This document shows positions 39,135 to 40,396 of a stretch of 40,396 nt of DNA, in pieces (positions within the stretch are counted from its first letter, which is position 1; every line of letters begins with the position of its first letter). The stretch lies in assembly GCA_902785065.1 (NCBI GenBank), contig CACZXH010000017.1:1-40396 (forward strand), given 5' to 3'. Origin of the DNA: an uncultured Bacteroidia bacterium. GTDB lineage: Bacteria; Bacteroidota; Bacteroidia; Bacteroidales; UBA932. Position numbers and translations under genes: made by a program. Under the pieces are notes generated by a model. The model saw only the letters and a list, made by a program, of their open reading frames with translations. It did not search any database and was not told the DNA's origin.

Positions 39135-40396
39135 CGGGCCATGGCGTTTTCGACATCGTCGGGGAAGATGGGCAGGCGCTGGGCGCCGAGCCGGCGGGCG
39201 CCGTCCTCCGTCACGAGGACGTCGTCTTCCAGGCGGATGCCGCCGAAGTCATAGTAGGATTCCAGTTTGTCGAAGTTCACGAAGCCCTTGCCGGTGCCTT
39301 CGCGCTTCCACTGCCCGATGAGGGCGGGAATGAAGTAGATGCCGGGTTCATCGGTGATGACGTGGCCGGGCTGCAGGCGGCGGGCCATCCGGAGGCTGCC
39401 GAGGCCCAGCTGCTTCGCGCGGGTCTGGTCCGGGTCATAGCCCACCCAGTTTTCGTTCAGGTCCTCCATGTCGTGGACGTCCAGGCCCATGTTGTGGCCC
39501 AGACCGTGCGGCTGGAAGAGGCCGGCGATACCGAGGGCGACCATCTCGTCCAGGTCGCCGTGCACGAGGCCGAGGGCGGAGAGGCCTTCCAGCATCTTGC
39601 GGGCGGTCGCGAGATGCACCTCCCGGTAGGTGATGCCGGGCTTCGTGAGGTTGAAAGCCAGCTCGTTGCAGTCGCAGACAATCTGATAGACCTCGCGCTG
39701 CTTCGGCGTGAACTTGCCGGAGGTGGGATAGGTGCGGGTGAAGTCGGAAGCGTAGTGTTCGTTGCTTTCCACGCCCGCGTCGATAACCATGAGCTTGCCC
39801 GGCTCGATGACCTTGTCATGGATATGGTTGTGCAGGGTTTCACCGTGCTGCGTAAGGATCGTGGGGAAAGAGACGCCCCAGCCCTCGGCGAGGGCCACGC
39901 CTTCCATCTTGCCGACGATGTCCTGCTCAATGAGGCCGAGGCGGATGCTGTCGCGGGCCACGGAATGCATCTTGAAGCCCAGGTCGCACGCGGCGTCGAT
40001 GGCGGCGATCTCCACGGGTTCCTTGATGAGACGCATCGAGATGATGGCCTTCGTCAGGGGCTCGGAGACGCCCAGGTCGATGCGGGCGCGGCCGATCATT
40101 TCCATCAGCCGGAGCTTGTTGAAGTAACGGGAAGGCGCGATGTAATGGACCTTCCGGCCGGCCTTGATGGCGGCCTTCACGGCCTTGTCCACCTGCGCGT
40201 ACGGGGCGGAGTTGGCGACGCCCACGAGGGCCGCCTTGGACGCGACCGTGGGCTGCGGGCCCATCCAGATGATGTCACCGATCTCGACGTCGTCGGCATA
40301 GATGGTCTCCTCGCCGCTGTCGATGTCCAGGATGGCGGCGTACATCGGGTCGTCCAGGCCCATATAGTAGAGCCAGGTGCTGTCCTGGCGCCATTT
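39131..40396 (-). CDS. pepP: Aminopeptidase P (M24, Xaa-Pro), 5' end beyond the window
   Basis: Cleaves the first residue from peptides with proline in position two. The frame is open to the window edge; the first visible residues are KWRQDSTWLYYMGLDDPMYA, typical of the N-terminal creatinase-like domain, so the true start lies outside. The pita-bread metal site is complete: Asp in 'MVIDAGVESNEHY', Asp in 'ASDFTRTYP', His in 'QPHGLGHNMGLDVHD', Glu in 'ITDEPGIYFIP', and Glu in 'GIRLEDDVLVTEDG'. 422 codons are visible. It overlaps the FNT-like gene by four bases. Together with the C69 and S46 enzymes it points to peptide and amino-acid use. Confidence 0.93.
   Translation of the reverse strand, partial: KWRQDSTWLYYMGLDDPMYAAILDIDSGEETIYADDVEIGDIIWMGPQPTVASKAALVGVANSAPYAQVDKAVKAAIKAGRKVHYIAPSRYFNKLRLMEMIGRARIDLGVSEPLTKAIISMRLIKEPVEIAAIDAACDLGFKMHSVARDSIRLGLIEQDIVGKMEGVALAEGWGVSFPTILTQHGETLHNHIHDKVIEPGKLMVIDAGVESNEHYASDFTRTYPTSGKFTPKQREVYQIVCDCNELAFNLTKPGITYREVHLATARKMLEGLSALGLVHGDLDEMVALGIAGLFQPHGLGHNMGLDVHDMEDLNENWVGYDPDQTRAKQLGLGSLRMARRLQPGHVITDEPGIYFIPALIGQWKREGTGKGFVNFDKLESYYDFGGIRLEDDVLVTEDGARRLGAQRLPIFPDDVENAMAR

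Noticed and set aside
1-40396. CRISPR array, tRNA or rRNA genes, prophage or integrated plasmid.
   Set aside because: No regularly spaced direct repeats, no cloverleaf with a CCA-type end that I could recognise, and no phage or conjugation genes. The repeats are dispersed palindromes, not arrays.

Overview
The window looks like a chromosomal segment of a GC-rich member of the Bacteroidales (phylum Bacteroidota), probably a gut or rumen lineage assembled from a metagenome. Three things support this. Many genes are preceded by the Bacteroidota -7 box TAnnTTTG (usually TATCTTTG or TACCTTTG) rather than a Shine-Dalgarno sequence. The gene families are typical of the group: S46 dipeptidyl-peptidase, DUF4252/ECF sigma operon, TonB-receptor-like barrel with a CarboxypepD_reg domain, GH127, C69 dipeptidase. 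The MurA has the Bacteroidota-style Asp instead of the catalytic Cys. I cannot name the genus.

Layout. 1-6837: start of a divergent diadenylate cyclase gene, then thrA and a tight operon asd-dapE-DUF6440-dapB-dapA-dapD that carries aspartate to N-succinyl-L-2-amino-6-oxopimelate and on to LL-DAP. 6930-8737: a four-gene overlapping operon (DUF4252, ECF sigma factor, small membrane protein, DUF4252). 8927-11287: an outer-membrane receptor/barrel. 11284-17629 (minus): aminotransferase-dapF, murA, murB, aspS, which continue DAP and peptidoglycan precursor synthesis. 17714-25132: ksgA, a transglutaminase lipoprotein, a small barrel protein, a glycosidase-like lipoprotein and an EF-G paralogue. 25247-29273: rnhB, an S46 peptidase and an Mrp/ApbC ATPase. 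29359-35061 (minus): proline catabolism (P5C dehydrogenase), a GH127 glycosidase, a lipoprotein, pheS and a small secreted protein. 35141-38590: C69 peptidase, nagA and a small lipoprotein. 38571-40396 (minus): a short FNT-like channel and an aminopeptidase P cut by the window edge. Genes are packed tightly, with start/stop overlaps and convergent pairs that share stop codons. No gene-free stretch reaches 300 bases.

The most striking content is two families of palindromic DNA elements. Family A is a 26-38 bp unit, GTCAT-stem-loop-stem-ATCTC, found at least 13 times, singly or as inverted pairs. Family C is a 110-180 bp multi-hairpin element found three times, with a conserved core and closing arms that differ between copies but stay self-complementary. 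Both occur between genes and also inside conserved genes without stopping the reading frame (murB, dapF, ksgA, the aminotransferase, the transglutaminase lipoprotein), much like the palindromic elements known from Rickettsia. Intergenic family A units repeatedly sit directly on TAG stop codons.

A second pattern is short deletions in conserved parts of five genes: asd (in frame), the aminotransferase, aspS, the EF-G paralogue and pruA (all frame-breaking). They may be assembly errors or real; mapped reads would decide. The aminotransferase, aspS, EF-G and pruA entries are therefore given as disrupted genes.
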